From Meghimatium bilineatum (lineage: Eukaryota > Mollusca > Gastropoda > Stylommatophora > Philomycidae), in contig CM067306.1 in NCBI GenBank assembly GCA_034231615.1, positions 36,376,071-36,440,070 of the forward strand: a stretch of 64,000 bases of DNA. Direction: 5' to 3'. Below are positions 27,679-38,690 of this stretch, piece after piece. The position numbers were made by a program, and so were the translations under genes. The first letter of the stretch is position 1. Every line of letters starts with the position of its first letter. Under the pieces are notes generated by a model. The model was not told the DNA's origin. It made no database searches and saw nothing but the letters and a program-made list of their open reading frames with translations.

Positions 27679-28137
27679 GGGCCGTCCATAAATAACGTCA
27701 ACAATTAGGGGTAATGTGGTCTGGGAAAATTTGATTTACTGTCCGGGGAGAGACAAAAGTTTACGTTAATAAAACGGTTCCCACTGAAGACGGATGTTTC
27801 GGACAATTGACACAAATAAAACAGCGGTACAACGCATTACTATACTCTGGACCAAGTCCTGCTGTAAATCTAGTAGAACCATTGTCCTGCTACAAGAGAG
27901 ATAGAGGGAGTTTGAGAATGAACGCTGAAGAAGAAGAAGAAGAAAACGGTTCTCTATACACCAATTAAATAGTGCAAATTAATAATATTCTTTTCGAAAA
28001 AATTTGCGTTTTTCGCACTTTTTCTACAAAACAAAAATGGTTTGGGGGTGGGTGTGGAGAGGTGTTTCTCCTAAATCTTGAAAAGTTGTTGACAAGGAGG
28101 TCAAAAAATGTGTTGAAGTAATTTATGGACAACCCCC
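27679..28137. mobile_element. Non-autonomous DNA transposon with a nested SINE_A
   Basis: The left end AGGGCCGTCCATAAATAACG and the right end (inverted) GGGGGTTGTCCATAAATTAC form terminal inverted repeats of more than 20 bp. No transposase. It is split by the SINE_A at 27781-27942. A fragment of the same end type is at 2850-2880. Confidence 0.65.
27781..27942 (+). mobile_element. SINE_A, full length (162 bp)
   Basis: Bounded by the 10-bp repeat AAAACGGTTC at 27771-27780 and 27943-27952. Starts CCACTGAAGACGGATG and ends in (GAA)n. Confidence 0.88.
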
Positions 28138-28444
28138 AACATTGTAGTGCAGGGATCCCAAAACTGATTATATGTTATTTCTCAAAGGATACGTGAATTC
28201 GAGTGCTAAGGTATAATTAAAAAATATTCTTTTCCTAAGGTGGGAAGCAGGGACTGCAAACAGTAAATGCTCAAAGTGAAATACAGGCTACAGAGATGTA
28301 GTTTTTAAGAAGAATGGTGAAAAGTTCATTGACAGCTAATAAAATTAATGTAGAAGTCCTCAGAAAATGCTGGAGTAAAGAGACACATTTGTCCTGCCTA
28401 TTCTGACGACCGCGGAAGTAAACAATGTGACCTGATTTTTGGTA

Positions 28445-28630
28445 ATGTACTAATCCCGATATAGCAAATTTATCTGGGCCGATGCTATATGTATGTTATA
28501 ACCACAATTCGCTATATACAGTCATATACTAGTAGTAAATAAACTAATTGGTGATTTTGAAAAGTGTTGTTATATAGGGATATTTGTTATAATGGAATGT
28601 GCTATAAAGGGATTCCACTGCATAATGCAG
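28445..28630. mobile_element. Possible MITE with AATCCC...TATAGC inverted ends
   Basis: Left 'aatcccgatatagc' and right 'gctataaagggattcc' are imperfect inverted repeats around an AT-rich core with several 'gctatat' and 'gttata' words. No ORF. Confidence 0.4.
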
Positions 28631-28784
28631 GTCATAAAATATATTGATAGCGGGGTTATCTATAGTATACAGACATCTGTCTACTGGTGTGTTATTTGGT
28701 GCGTTTATGTCATTAGTTTTCTAAAGAGTTATGCGTTTTATGATGATGATTAGGATTTTTTAGTTAGTGTTATGATGCATTAGA

Positions 28785-28972
28785 TGTACAATAAGCTATT
28801 AGTAGAGTTATGGTTAAGATTAGAGAATAAGCTATTAGGATTAGTGTTAGAATTAGACTGTATAGTGTGTAGACCGAGCTATTAGAGTTAAGATTATGCT
28901 GTATTATTTGTGGAACAAGCTATTAGAGTTAAGATTAGGCTGTATTATTTGTGGAATGAGCTATTAGGGCGG
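28785..28972. repeat. Diverged minisatellite, about 40-bp unit
   Basis: About four units of 'aagctattagagttaagatt' plus 'aggctgtattatttgtgga'. Confidence 0.6.
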
Positions 28973-29274
28973 CGAATACGTTGGTGAAAATTTGTTGTTG
29001 CAGATTTCTTTCTTTCACAATGATGGCTTTTTTTTAAAGCGCATAAAATTGACGTCATATGGTTGGCACATGAAATCAAACTAAATTTAGGTGTTTACGC
29101 GCATTCATGCTATGTTTAAAGTAAGGAGAGTCCGCAATAGTCACCGTAGGCAGTACCACATTGTAGTAAAAATTACAGGCAGGCAATCAATATATATGAC
29201 GTGTGATTAGAATAAAAAAGCGTGAATATTTAGTCTATCTATCTATTGTCATTTCCACTTGTGCCGTTAAGCAT

Positions 29275-29690
29275 CGTGGGAGGGGGGGGGGATTCCGAGT
29301 ATTTTGTCTTTGGCCATTTGAGTTGCAATGGCGATATTAAACCCGTGTCTATTTAATGTTTCTTTGAATAACTCTGAAGATCTAGTTCTTGGTCGTCCTC
29401 ATGCCTTGTAGCCCGGTCTTCTGGTGATGTATGCATGAAGGGCTGATTTCGCAGGTTCCATTCTCATGACGTGATCAAACCGTCTGGTTTGCTGCCTCTC
29501 AATGTAGTCTTGAGATAGTCTTTACTTTCTTCCCGATATCTTAATTTCTCCGGCGGTCTTTTTGTCAATTATTATTTTTTTTTTAAATTGTCCATTCGTT
29601 ATGTATGTTGCCAATCGAGGTTGGTAGTTTTTCATAAACTTTAGTCATTGCTTGGTTGAATATTTCGTAACCGCATTAAAGATCAAGTGA
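29275..29690 (-). mobile_element. LINE 3' end fragment
   Basis: The minus strand reads RFDHVMRMEPAKSALHAYIT, RRPGYKA and GRPRTRSSELFKETLNRHGFN, the RT C-terminal pattern also seen at 46.3 kb. Stops are present. Confidence 0.6.
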
Positions 29691-29911
29691 AGAGACAGAG
29701 GAACACAAAGAGAGAGGGGAAGCAGCTGGATGGGTTGTGATCATGGTATGGGGGAATATCACCAACTTAGCTTATTAATAACACAAGAAAAATAGTTGTG
29801 CAGAAACGTGATTGCTTATACTGCTCTTAATGACACTGGACGTAGTTGTTATATGTGAAACCCTGAGACACTTATTGATCCTTCGTGAGGAAAACACTCG
29901 TGAACATGACA

Positions 29912-29975
29912 TTATGTTCTCCGGACTACGTCCTGCTGATCTGCAGGAGCTTGAGAACGAACACAGAAGAAGAAT
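29912..29975 (+). mobile_element. SINE_B 3' fragment
   Basis: CTCCGGACTACGTCCTGCTG followed by CTGCAGGAGCTTGAGAACGA and a GAAGAA tail. Confidence 0.6.
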
Positions 29976-30607
29976 TACTATACAAAAAAGAGAGTACTGA
30001 CGAAATAATATAAAGTATAGCAAATGTGCAGCAAAATATTCACTGAATATCTGACAAAATGAGAGTATTAGCAGTATAGTAAATATGTGGAAGATAAAAG
30101 GCGAGTTGTGAACCGCGTTAGTTCAACTGATACTAATTCGACTGGCAACTTGGACCCGCAAGTTTTCTGCATTCGACCAGTCCTCATCCCTAAAAATGAT
30201 ACTGTATAGCCATGACTTCCAACGTGTATGTTCTCAAGTCACTATGCAGCTGGGCTTGTAGATCCAGACATAGACAGCAATATATACATTGTATGTTCTC
30301 TAGTTACTATGCAAATTGGCCGGTACATTCAGACATAGACATCAATACACACATTGCATAAGTATGTGAATTCCTCGAGGACAGCAAACAAGTAAATGAC
30401 TACTGCTAATTTAGATCTTCTTGTTGGCCATTAGACCATGTGAGATAACAAATATAAATAACACATTCTTCTTCTTCTTCTTTCGTTCACTTGAAACATG
30501 TTTATATATATAATTCTGTCTCCTGAATAAAACTCACTGTCTTTTGTAAATAACACATACACATGAACATGTTGCTTGAGATTAAAGAATATTCTTATTC
30601 AAAATCT

Positions 30608-30693
30608 ACTTAGTCGCCTATTACAACATGCATGGCAGATAACATTGTCACTATTCTTTGATCCCTGTTCTGGTACCGGCAACACAGTGGCCA
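30608..30693 (-). mobile_element. SINE_B 5' fragment
   Basis: Contains TTAGTCGCCTATTACAACAT and a 'cactattctttgatcc' block ending GGCAACACAGTGGCC. Confidence 0.55.
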
Positions 30694-30744
30694 GTATCAG
30701 AACCAGAGTAAATTATTGGGACTCTTTACGTCAGGATATATGAT

Positions 30745-30900
30745 ATTCGATACACACGATAAACAATAATCAGGATAAACGATACTTTTCATAAACGATA
30801 CCTGGGATAAACAATAATCCGGATAAACCATACTCTGGATAATAGATAACCAGTTTATTGATACTCGGGGAAAATGGTAGTTATGATAAAATATGCTCTG
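30745..30900. repeat. Diverged minisatellite based on ggataaacgatac
   Basis: About seven imperfect units with 'gataaac(g/a)ata' at 12-30 bp spacing. Confidence 0.6.
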
Positions 30901-30903
30901 AAT

Positions 30904-31050
30904 CAGGACCGGATTTACGAATAAGCTAAACAAGCTATAGCTTAGGGGCCCCATTAATTATATTTGGCACTGACATAATATCTGGACTTATAAAGGGGGC
31001 CCCCATATCTCAAATATCTTAGGTCCTTATCAAGTCTAAATACGGCGCTG
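30904..31050. mobile_element. Small hAT-like MITE
   Basis: 147 bp with ends CAGGACCGGATTTA and (inverted) CAGCGCCGTATTTA, 11 of 14 matching. Flanking 8-mers CTCTGAAT and CTTGGGAT match at 5 of 8, which fits a decayed 8-bp duplication. No coding capacity. Confidence 0.55.
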
Positions 31051-31442
31051 CTTGGGATGTATGGTAATCATGATATACAATCATGTGGTAAGTATTTTTA
31101 ACACTACTGGATAAGTTATGGAGTGGGAAAAGTTGTGAAACAATTTGTACTACAATAGTGATAGCTCTTATCTACCCGGATTGCTCAGACAGTTTTAATG
31201 GACTCCCTGTGGTTATCCGATCAGAGTGCCTACGCCGAGCACATTAGGGGACACTTTGTGTAGTGTTATGTCTGTTTACAAATTCATATCTCTGCAACAG
31301 ATGCAGACTTGAGTCATTTCAGCGATCTAGTCATCCATTGTTATACCTGTTCTAGTGCAGGATCATACTTTCTTTCCGAGGATTTAGTTCGATCTTTTGC
31401 GTGTTACTAATTTGGATGAACCGAGACTCTTAAGTTATATAA

Positions 31443-31590
31443 AGTCCTGAAGGTTCATCTGGAATCATCCCTCTACAGTGAAACGCTGTGAATCCTTTGA
31501 TTTATATTGGTCACTTTGTATACTTTGCGTTGGCAGACAATGAAAATGTCAGGAAAAGTCACATCAGCCATTTTAGAAGGCATTTCTTTT
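31443..31590. mobile_element. Palindromic MITE, copy 3
   Basis: Left 'gtcctgaaggttcatctgg' then AATCATCCCTCTACAGTGAA, right GCCATTTTAGAAGGCATTT. Core 'ttggtcactttgtatacttt'. Confidence 0.65.
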
Positions 31591-31596
31591 TCACAC

Positions 31597-31935
31597 CTAA
31601 ATGGGCTTCCGTGAGAACAAAAGCTGTACGGATGCTATATTTACACTTAGACAACTAACAGAAAGAGCCACATAAAACAACAAAGAATTACACATCGCAT
31701 TCGTCGACCAAGAAAAGGCGTTCGACAGAGTAGACAGACAACAACTATGGAAAACACTATCAATATACGGAGTACCAGAACATTTAATCAATATATGCAA
31801 GGGCATTTACGCTAATAGCCAATGTGAAGTAAGAACAAATGCAGGAGTGTTCAATAAGTTTCAAATTCAATCAGGAGTTCACCAGGGGTGTATCCTATCC
31901 TCCCTACTTTTTATAGCACATATCGATCACAGCTG
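31597..31935 (+). mobile_element. LINE reverse-transcriptase palm fragment
   Basis: The + strand encodes GFRENKSCTDAIFTLRQLTE, an in-frame stop, then ELHIAFVDQEKAFDRVDRQQ (catalytic-aspartate motif A) and IQSGVHQGCILSSLLFIAHI. These are RT motifs in correct order. The fragment ends just after the QGC motif and before YxDD. The antisense ORF at 31597-31806 is a shadow. Confidence 0.8.
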
Positions 31936-32124
31936 GATTTCGCTATAGCAACAGGGAATAGTCGGAGGTCGAAGACACAGAAGGGGGGGGGGGGGGGGAG
32001 CGCAAAGAAGATCATGGACAGACATCAAGAACCGGGCAGGTTAAGACTTTTTCCTCATAATAAATTTTTCCTCATCCGCATCGTTGAAGATAGAAATCGC
32101 TGGAAAACTCTTTCATGCGTTGAT

Positions 32125-32270
32125 GCATCCAGTGTGGTACCCATAAGACCACCCAATGGGGTAGCCCTACGACCATCCAATTTGGTACCGCTACGACCAT
32201 AAATTGTGATACCCCAACGACCGTGACTCTGTGCGCTTATGCGTCCAATGTGGTACCCCTACGACCAGTG
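32125..32270. repeat. Minisatellite G, array 1 (about 25-bp unit)
   Basis: About six imperfect units of 'ccaatgtggtacccctacga'. The same unit forms a second array at 33755-33955. Confidence 0.8.
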
Positions 32271-32839
32271 TATAACATCAAATTGTGTATTTTAGACAGT
32301 CTAGTTGAGGCTATCAAATGGATATATCTGCGTGATGTGTAAAGAGTGATTATATATAATAATGTTGAAGTTTATGTGATGAACAAATTTACTTCGGTGT
32401 CAATAACACATTGAAATCGCTCACTATTCACCATGTAGCTACAACAACAGGTTTGACGTGTCGTGTGAACACAGCACCAGTGGACTGCCTGGGGCGTGTT
32501 CTGGCTCCACACTCGACTGACAGCCTGTTAGGCAGTCATAAAGTAGGTGATATTGTGCTGAGACTATCTCAAAAAGCATAACGGTCTTGTCAACCTAAAC
32601 ACGTAAAGTCTGATATTCGGCGAATTTCGGCGTACGAGGTACGATGGTTTATCGGCCCATCGGGTAATGTAGGCGAACGCCAGCAACACGGTGTGGACCG
32701 CATCGGGCATGGTGAGACACGTAGAAAACTGCATCGTACTTCACTTCCAGTCGTCTCGATTCGTCTTGCCACTGGTTTCAAATGAGGTTGGACAAGAGTG
32801 TGAGGGCGACTCTTTGCACAACTCTTCCTCACTTTAATC

Positions 32840-33755
32840 AAAATCCCTAGTGCAAGTCATTTTCACATTCACGAAAATTCACCCGAAGGGAAAAGCTTTT
32901 CCCACTGACTCTAGGAGCATGGAATGTAGATTCACATATCTAGGCAGTACGTTATCACAAAATGCCAACGTTGATGATGAAGTGTATACAAGGATCGCCA
33001 AAGCAAGCAGTACTTTCGGCAGATTGTACGCAAATGTTTGGCGTAGAAATGGCATTAACCTAAGTGAAATGGCATTGACTAAGCTGAAAGTTTACAGAGC
33101 AGTGGTACCTTCAGTGCTGCTATACGCTAGTGAAACATGGACTGTGTATAGACGTCATGTGAAAAAACTCAATCATTTTCATGCAAATTGTCTCAGAAAA
33201 GTTATGAACATCAGATGGCAAGACAAGATTCCAGATACCACTGTCCTTGATAGAGCTGGTATCCCAAGCATTGACACGATCCTGATGCAGACACAGATTC
33301 GTTGGGCAGGTCATTTGGTGCGTATGCCAGACCATCGTCTGCCAAAGATACTTCTCTATGGTGAGCTAGAGAAGGGTATACGATCTCAAGGTAGCCAAAG
33401 GAAGCGCTACAAGGACTCGTTAAAGGACTCACTGAAAGCCTTTGAAATAGACCACAATACATGGGAAGAACTTGCACAAAATAGATCTACGTGGCGTTCT
33501 AAAATAAAAAAGAGCGATCATCTTGTGAAAAGAAGAGAAATGCAGCAGCTCAACAGCATAGAGCAGCTAGAAAGTCACGGTTAGACCAAGATTCGTCTAC
33601 AGTTGTTATTCCATGTCCAAACTGTCCAAGTACATTTACAGCTCGAATAGGGCTCATTAGCCATCTACGAACTCATAATAAAGGACATAACTAAAATTGA
33701 ATTTTCAAAAGTGGATGTAAAAAATGGTCATCATCACTTGTGATGGACGAACAAC
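32840..33755 (+). mobile_element. LINE family a 3' end with C2H2 tail
   Basis: The open frame 32850-33584 covers FTYLGSTLSQNANVDDEVYT, VYRAVVPSVLLYASETWTVY, IPSIDTILMQTQIRWAGHLV and STWRSKIKK. A 1-nt deletion near 33512-33516, compared with the copy at 39.1 kb, throws the frame. In the restored phase the DNA encodes a short basic linker and a C-x2-C-x12-H-x3-H finger, ending at a stop near 33690. A 3' UTR-like stretch 'aaaagtggatgtaa..aaatgg' follows. Role when intact: reverse transcription and nucleic-acid binding. This copy is 5' truncated and dead. Confidence 0.85.
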
Positions 33756-33955
33756 ACACAACACACCCCTACGAACATTCAATGTGTACCCCTACGACCA
33801 TCCAATGTGGAACGCCTACGAACATCCGATGTGGTACCCTACGACCATTCAGTGTGGTACCCCTACGACCATCCAATGTAGTATCCCTACGACCATCCAA
33901 TGTGGTACCCCTAGGACCACCCAATGTGGTACCCCTACAACCATGACGGATCATG
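33755..33955. repeat. Minisatellite G, array 2 (about 25-bp unit)
   Basis: About seven units of 'ccaatgtggtacccctacga'. It begins immediately after the LINE family a 3' end. Confidence 0.85.
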
Positions 33956-34299
33956 AGTTTCTAGATGGATGTGAATAATGGAAACATATGGTGTATGCGA
34001 CTTTGCCATTCAACAATTTGTTCGATATTTTAGACACGTTATATCTATGATCTATAAGTCAGATATCTTTGGTAGAAAGATGCAGATATCGCAGCTTTGT
34101 TGTAAAGTAGCAGCACGATGTGTTTAAGACTTTTTTAAGGCTGTAAAACAAAAGTAACCCATAGCATTTATTAATGCCGTAGGGGTGTGAGATGTTAGCG
34201 CTCTCACATTTCACAGGCTCTGCAAATGAGGGCGGTAGCCATCTCTTCTCCCTCGCAGTCTTTACTTCCCGGATTAATCCGGTACCCATTTAAGGCTGG

Positions 34300-34515
34300 G
34301 TCGACCTGGGAGCCGTTGCGATCTGAAAACATTTCCGCCTCAACTGGGAAATGAACCCAGGACCACTCATATGCGAAGCCAGTGAGTTTTAAGGCTGATT
34401 AAGTGTTTAATCACACAAAAACATGTGCCGGCTAATTAGGTGCGCACGCAAACAAACGTCAGCTAACATCGCCAGCACAATGTGGGCGATCAACATTCGA
34501 ACCACAAGCTTATTC
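34300..34515 (-). mobile_element. tRNA-like SINE pieces (family C)
   Basis: The minus strand of 34325-34380 reads CTGGCTTCGCATATGAGTGG then GGGTTCATTTCCC. 34475-34510 reads GTGGTTCGAATGTTGATCG. Both hold B-box-like motifs; the second shares its flank with 38080-38162. Confidence 0.5.
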
Positions 34516-34539
34516 GCTCTAGTTGTGTTTGTGAGTCGT

Positions 34540-35240
34540 TTAGCCCTTACTTTACATTATTTGTTCTTACTTTAATTTGCTTGGGTTTACTTTTCATTTA
34601 TACCGCTTTATTTTACTTAATCTTACTTTAATTTACGTGTGTTATGTTTCATTATCTTACTATATTTCACTTTACTTGACCTTACTTTAATTTACTTACT
34701 TGACCTTACTCTTTATTACCTTACTTTACTTAATTGTAACTTACTTTACTTGATTTGATCTTAGAAAAAGGTATTTTCTTACTTTTCTTACTTCCCTTGC
34801 TTCACTTTAACTTTTCTCAATTTTCCTAACCTTACTTCACTTTTGCTTACTTTACTTTACTTTATTTTACTTTACTTCACTTTACTTTTTCATCTTTTAC
34901 TGTTCCGTAATTTGTACTCCGTTTTATTTTTCTTTAATTTAATCTACTTACTTTTCCTTACTCTAATCTACTTTTACATACTTTACTTACTTTTCCTTAC
35001 TCTAATTTACTTTTACATACTTTACTGAAGTCTACATTACTTTACTTAAAATTCCTAACTTTACTTTGCTCTACTTTACTTTTCCTTGCATTACTTTAAT
35101 TAACTATATGTCCATACGTTAAATGACCTTTCCTTACTTTAATTTTCCTTAGTTTACTTTTTCACACTTTACTTTTTCACACTTTACTTTTCCTTACATT
35201 CATTCTTTCCTTTATCTTACGTTACTTTATCTTAATTTAC
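34540..35240. repeat. Degenerate (TTTAC/CTTTA)n-rich tract
   Basis: About 700 bp dominated by ttacttta, ttttcctta and tttacttac words. An old, scrambled pentanucleotide repeat with no coding signal. Confidence 0.75.
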
Positions 35241-36340
35241 TTAGGTTATCCATCTACATATACCGTAGTCTCTCTTTCACTCGTTGACCTTTAACATATT
35301 CCAGTATAATTTTCACCAACATATTTTTACCTTCTAATTTATTCAATTTTCTGCATTCAATATTTGTCTTCTAATTTCGAATGTATTAAATAACCTACTT
35401 ATTTTTATATGTCTATTGTGTGTAAATGCGTGCCATCATTTTGTAAATCCAATTATAGCTATCACGTGTCATTGATATTCTGTTCTCATATTTCGTGAGC
35501 CGACCCTTGTAACACAGGCTATAATTGTGTACAACAATTATCATATCACGTGACAGATCAAGTGACTTTTGCATGTATTACTGCCTTGTATATAAATTGA
35601 TTATAAGGTTAAATTACTTCTTAAAACTACTTATCCTCCGGATGTCGTTGTGACTGGATTACCAGAACCGCTACCCACACTATTATTTGATAGCTGTAAA
35701 ACTCTGATATAACTACATTAGACTAACGTCTGAGGTTGAAAGGGGCATATCTCATATATCTCACTATAAACGGTACAGTTTACTTTCACGAAACCAAAGT
35801 TAAGAAACTATCGGTATTATTGAGTTAATTTTTAACCAATTTTAACTGTTAAACTATTATACATTTTTGTACTTCGATATACTAGATTGATAACTTCAAT
35901 TAAAATGTAAATTGAATTAGAAACTGTCAATTGGCCCCATTGCCAATCCCTGCCTATTAATACGGATGAGGCCAAGCATGGCGGTGAAATTAATATGGTG
36001 TTAACTCTATGTACATGACGCTAGCATGTACGAGACACTCTATTGTTACTTTTGCTGTTGTATATTATGTCTTTCTTGCTTGTTATGTGATCATAAAAGT
36101 GGGAGTGAAGAATAGTAACACCGCCCCTGTTATATATGTTGCAAGAGGTAATTAGAGTTAGGCTTGAAGTCTGTATCCAATCTAGTTCGAACACAAAACT
36201 TGCTGAACAACAATGTTCTCTATACAACGTTAAACACAGTTTATATAATCACTTCACTTATACACGACGGACTATAACCACAACTAGTGGGTAATGATGT
36301 GCATTAAAAAACATACAAATTACAATTCACATAACATAAT
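35241..36340. other. No recognised gene
   Basis: AT-rich, short ORFs only. 36087-36145 faintly resembles the SINE_B 5' end. Confidence 0.5.
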
Positions 36341-36398
36341 CAACGTTTCAACCAAAAGGTCTTTATCAAAATACACAAAACATCAATAGACGACGAAT

Positions 36399-36399
36399 G

Positions 36400-36476
<77 letters not shown>

Positions 36477-36477
36477 A
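36399..36477. repeat. (TA)n(GA)n compound microsatellite
   Basis: About 27 TA dinucleotides and then about 12 GA dinucleotides. Confidence 0.92.
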
Positions 36478-36489
36478 ACAACAGACTTA

Positions 36490-36795
36490 ACTAGGTGACA
36501 AAATTCACATACCTAGGAAGTAATATAACAGACGGCAAGAGCGGTAAAGAAATACACAATAAAGGTAGTAAAGCATACCAAGCCCTAGGGCAAATGACAC
36601 CAATCTTCAGAAACAAATACGTAGATTTAATCACAAAATAAAACTATTCAAAACAATTATTATGCCAACACTGTGCTACCAATACCAAGTATGGACAACG
36701 ACATCACAAGACAAACGTAAACTTGTAACAGCTGAAACGGCATGCTAACGCAGAATCCTAGGAATGTCACTGAGACAAAGTGAGAGATGAGGACA
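36490..36795 (+). mobile_element. LINE family b RT thumb fragment
   Basis: The + strand, across stops, reads KFTYLGSNITDGKSGKEIHN, SKAYQALGQMTPIF, LFKTIIMPTLCYQYQVWTTT and RILGMSLRQ. It matches the minus-strand copy at 62.7 kb. Confidence 0.75.
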
Positions 36796-37096
36796 TTCGA
36801 CCAAAAATCGGCACCACCTCCAATCTTGGAATTAGTGGTGTTTTATTGTCATGTCATATCCAGACCAGTGTCTCCATAAGTCGATGTTTTAGTGGTATTT
36901 GAATGCCATGTTCTATTATAATGAGTTATTGCCATGAGTTATTATAATTTTATATATATTGGTGTTTTTTTCTGTTCTCCTATCTTAATTACTTCGCTCT
37001 TTTCTATATTTATCTACATGTTAAAGGTGTGACATGTTTGATGTAATCTATTTTCTTTGCTACTTTGCAGACCTGAGAATGAAGATCTGTGAACGT

Positions 37097-37345
37097 ATTT
37101 CTTCTTCTCCTGCGAAATATCATGAGGAAAATATGTGACTGTATTTCTTCTCCTGCGAAATATCAGGATGAAAATATGTGAACGTATTTCTTCTTCTCCT
37201 GCGAAATATCAGGATGAAAATATGTGAACATATTTCTTCTCCTGCGAAATATCAGGATGAAGATCTTGAATGTATTTATGTGTGATCGTATTTCTTCTTC
37301 TCCCGCGTTGGTTCTCAAACTCCTGCGGGATATCAGGATGAAGAT
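37097..37345. repeat. Minisatellite apparently derived from a SINE terminus
   Basis: About five units of roughly 45 bp built on 'tatttcttcttctcctgcga' plus 'aatatcaggatgaaaatatg'. The last unit keeps the longer SINE-like form with 'ggttctcaaactcctgcggg'. Confidence 0.85.
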
Positions 37346-37354
37346 TTGTGAACA

Positions 37355-37620
37355 TATTTCTTCCTTTTCTGTGTTTGTTCCCAAACTCCTGTAGATTAGC
37401 AGGGCTTAATCAAGTGAAGCCGATTTACATCGGGTCTGCAATATCTTCACATTTCCATCACATGTATCCTACTTCAGGCATGAAAATTGTGGGTCAGTTT
37501 GAACTGCAACATGGTGACATTTATAATCCACCCCACGCCCAACCCTCATCTTACGACCTTCATGGCAGGTCACAGTGTTAATATTCTCTGCTACTCTTTC
37601 GGTTCCCGGAACATAAGGGT
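37355..37620 (-). mobile_element. Degenerate SINE_B copy
   Basis: Recognisable blocks: CCAAACTCCTGTAGATTAGC, 'catgtatcctacttcaggcatga', 'cttacgaccttcatggcagg' and 'ttctctgctactctttcgg'. It adjoins the minisatellite above. Confidence 0.6.
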
Positions 37621-37828
37621 GGTACTTTCTAGTTTTGTATCTAAGATTGTAGCCACATCATCTCTCCAGCTCACAGTAAACACAGCAGTGCTTGTGCTTC
37701 CCGTTCTCAGACGAGGTTGCCATTCTGGATTATTTTACCCCAAATCCACAAATCTGGCTTTTTTAAATATTAGTGTTATAGAGTTAAGAATAGTAATAAT
37801 AATTGAAGCCTGTTCTATGCATGGCATT

Positions 37829-38003
37829 CTTCTTTTGCAGCGTTCGTTCTCAAACTCCTGCAGATCAGCAGGATGTAATCCGGAGAACGGAATTCGTTGT
37901 GTCATAGTTTACAGCATTTCTGCGATGTCTGCGCATTTCGTCCTGGCACATCTGACTTGAGCATGGCTTTGGGTCACTGACCCTATATGGAATGGGACAG
38001 ATA
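37829..38003 (-). mobile_element. SINE_B, 5'-truncated
   Basis: Only the 3' 175 bp of SINE_B is present, from the GAA tail to the CCCATTCCATATAGGGTC block. It is bounded by the 9-bp repeat CATGGCATT (37820-37828 and 38004-38012). 5' truncation with a TSD is what target-primed reverse transcription produces. Confidence 0.88.
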
Positions 38004-38079
38004 CATGGCATTGTTATTAAACTATTATTGAATTTTGAGTCGCCACTAATTTATCCAATCGTATCATCAATTCAATGTG

Positions 38080-38162
38080 GAGGGTCGACATTCGAACTAC
38101 CTAGTTTGACGAGTTGGGTTTGCTAGGCGTGCTTACTAACAAATCTGCTACCACGACGATTT
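38080..38162 (-). mobile_element. tRNA-like SINE head (family C)
   Basis: The minus strand reads GTCGTGGTAGCAGATTTGTT (A-box-like), then AGTTCGAATGTCGACCCTCC (B box and flank). It is tRNA-like in length but lacks a clean acceptor stem. Confidence 0.55.
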
Positions 38163-38690
38163 GTCATAGAATTCGTCTTCCATCGCTCTACGACCACATT
38201 GATCTATCGTATAAAGCTGCGACATGTCCTAGAATTCGTTCTCCTTCGCTCATACGACCACATTGATCTATCTTATAAAGTTGTTAGTCTGTCTCAAGGT
38301 TGCCTCATACCCACATTGATCTATCTTATAAAGTTGTTAGTCTGTCTCAAGCTTGTCTCATACCCACATTGATCTATCTTATAAAGTTGTTAGTCTTACT
38401 CAAGTTTGCCTCATACCCACATTGTTCTATCTTATAAAGTTGTTAGTCTGTCTCAAGTTTGCCTCATACGACCACATTGTTCTATCTTATAAAGTTGTTA
38501 GTCTGTCTCAAGGTTGCCTCATACCCACATTGATCTATCTTATAAAGTTGTTAGTCTGTCTCAAGCTTGCTTCATACCAACATTGATCTATCTTATAGAT
38601 GTGGCGGTCTGTCTCAAGCTTCCCTCATACCCACATTGATCTATCTTATAGAGGTGACGGTCTGTCTCCAGCTTTCCTCATCACCAAACA
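38163..38690. repeat. 53-bp minisatellite, about nine units
   Basis: The unit is 'cccacattgatctatcttat' plus 'aaagttgttagtctgtctca' plus 'aggttgcctcata'. The outer units are most diverged. Confidence 0.9.

Noticed and set aside
31597-31806. Minus-strand 69-residue ORF
   Set aside because: Antisense shadow of the RT fragment on the + strand, whose motifs (VDQEKAFDRVD, GVHQGC) are specific.
33120-33477. Minus-strand ORFs of 71 and 88 residues
   Set aside because: Antisense of LINE family a coding sequence.
37097-37345. CRISPR array
   Set aside because: Units are contiguous and nearly identical with no unique spacers, in a eukaryotic context. The same applies to the arrays at 5.4, 38.2 and 40.4 kb.
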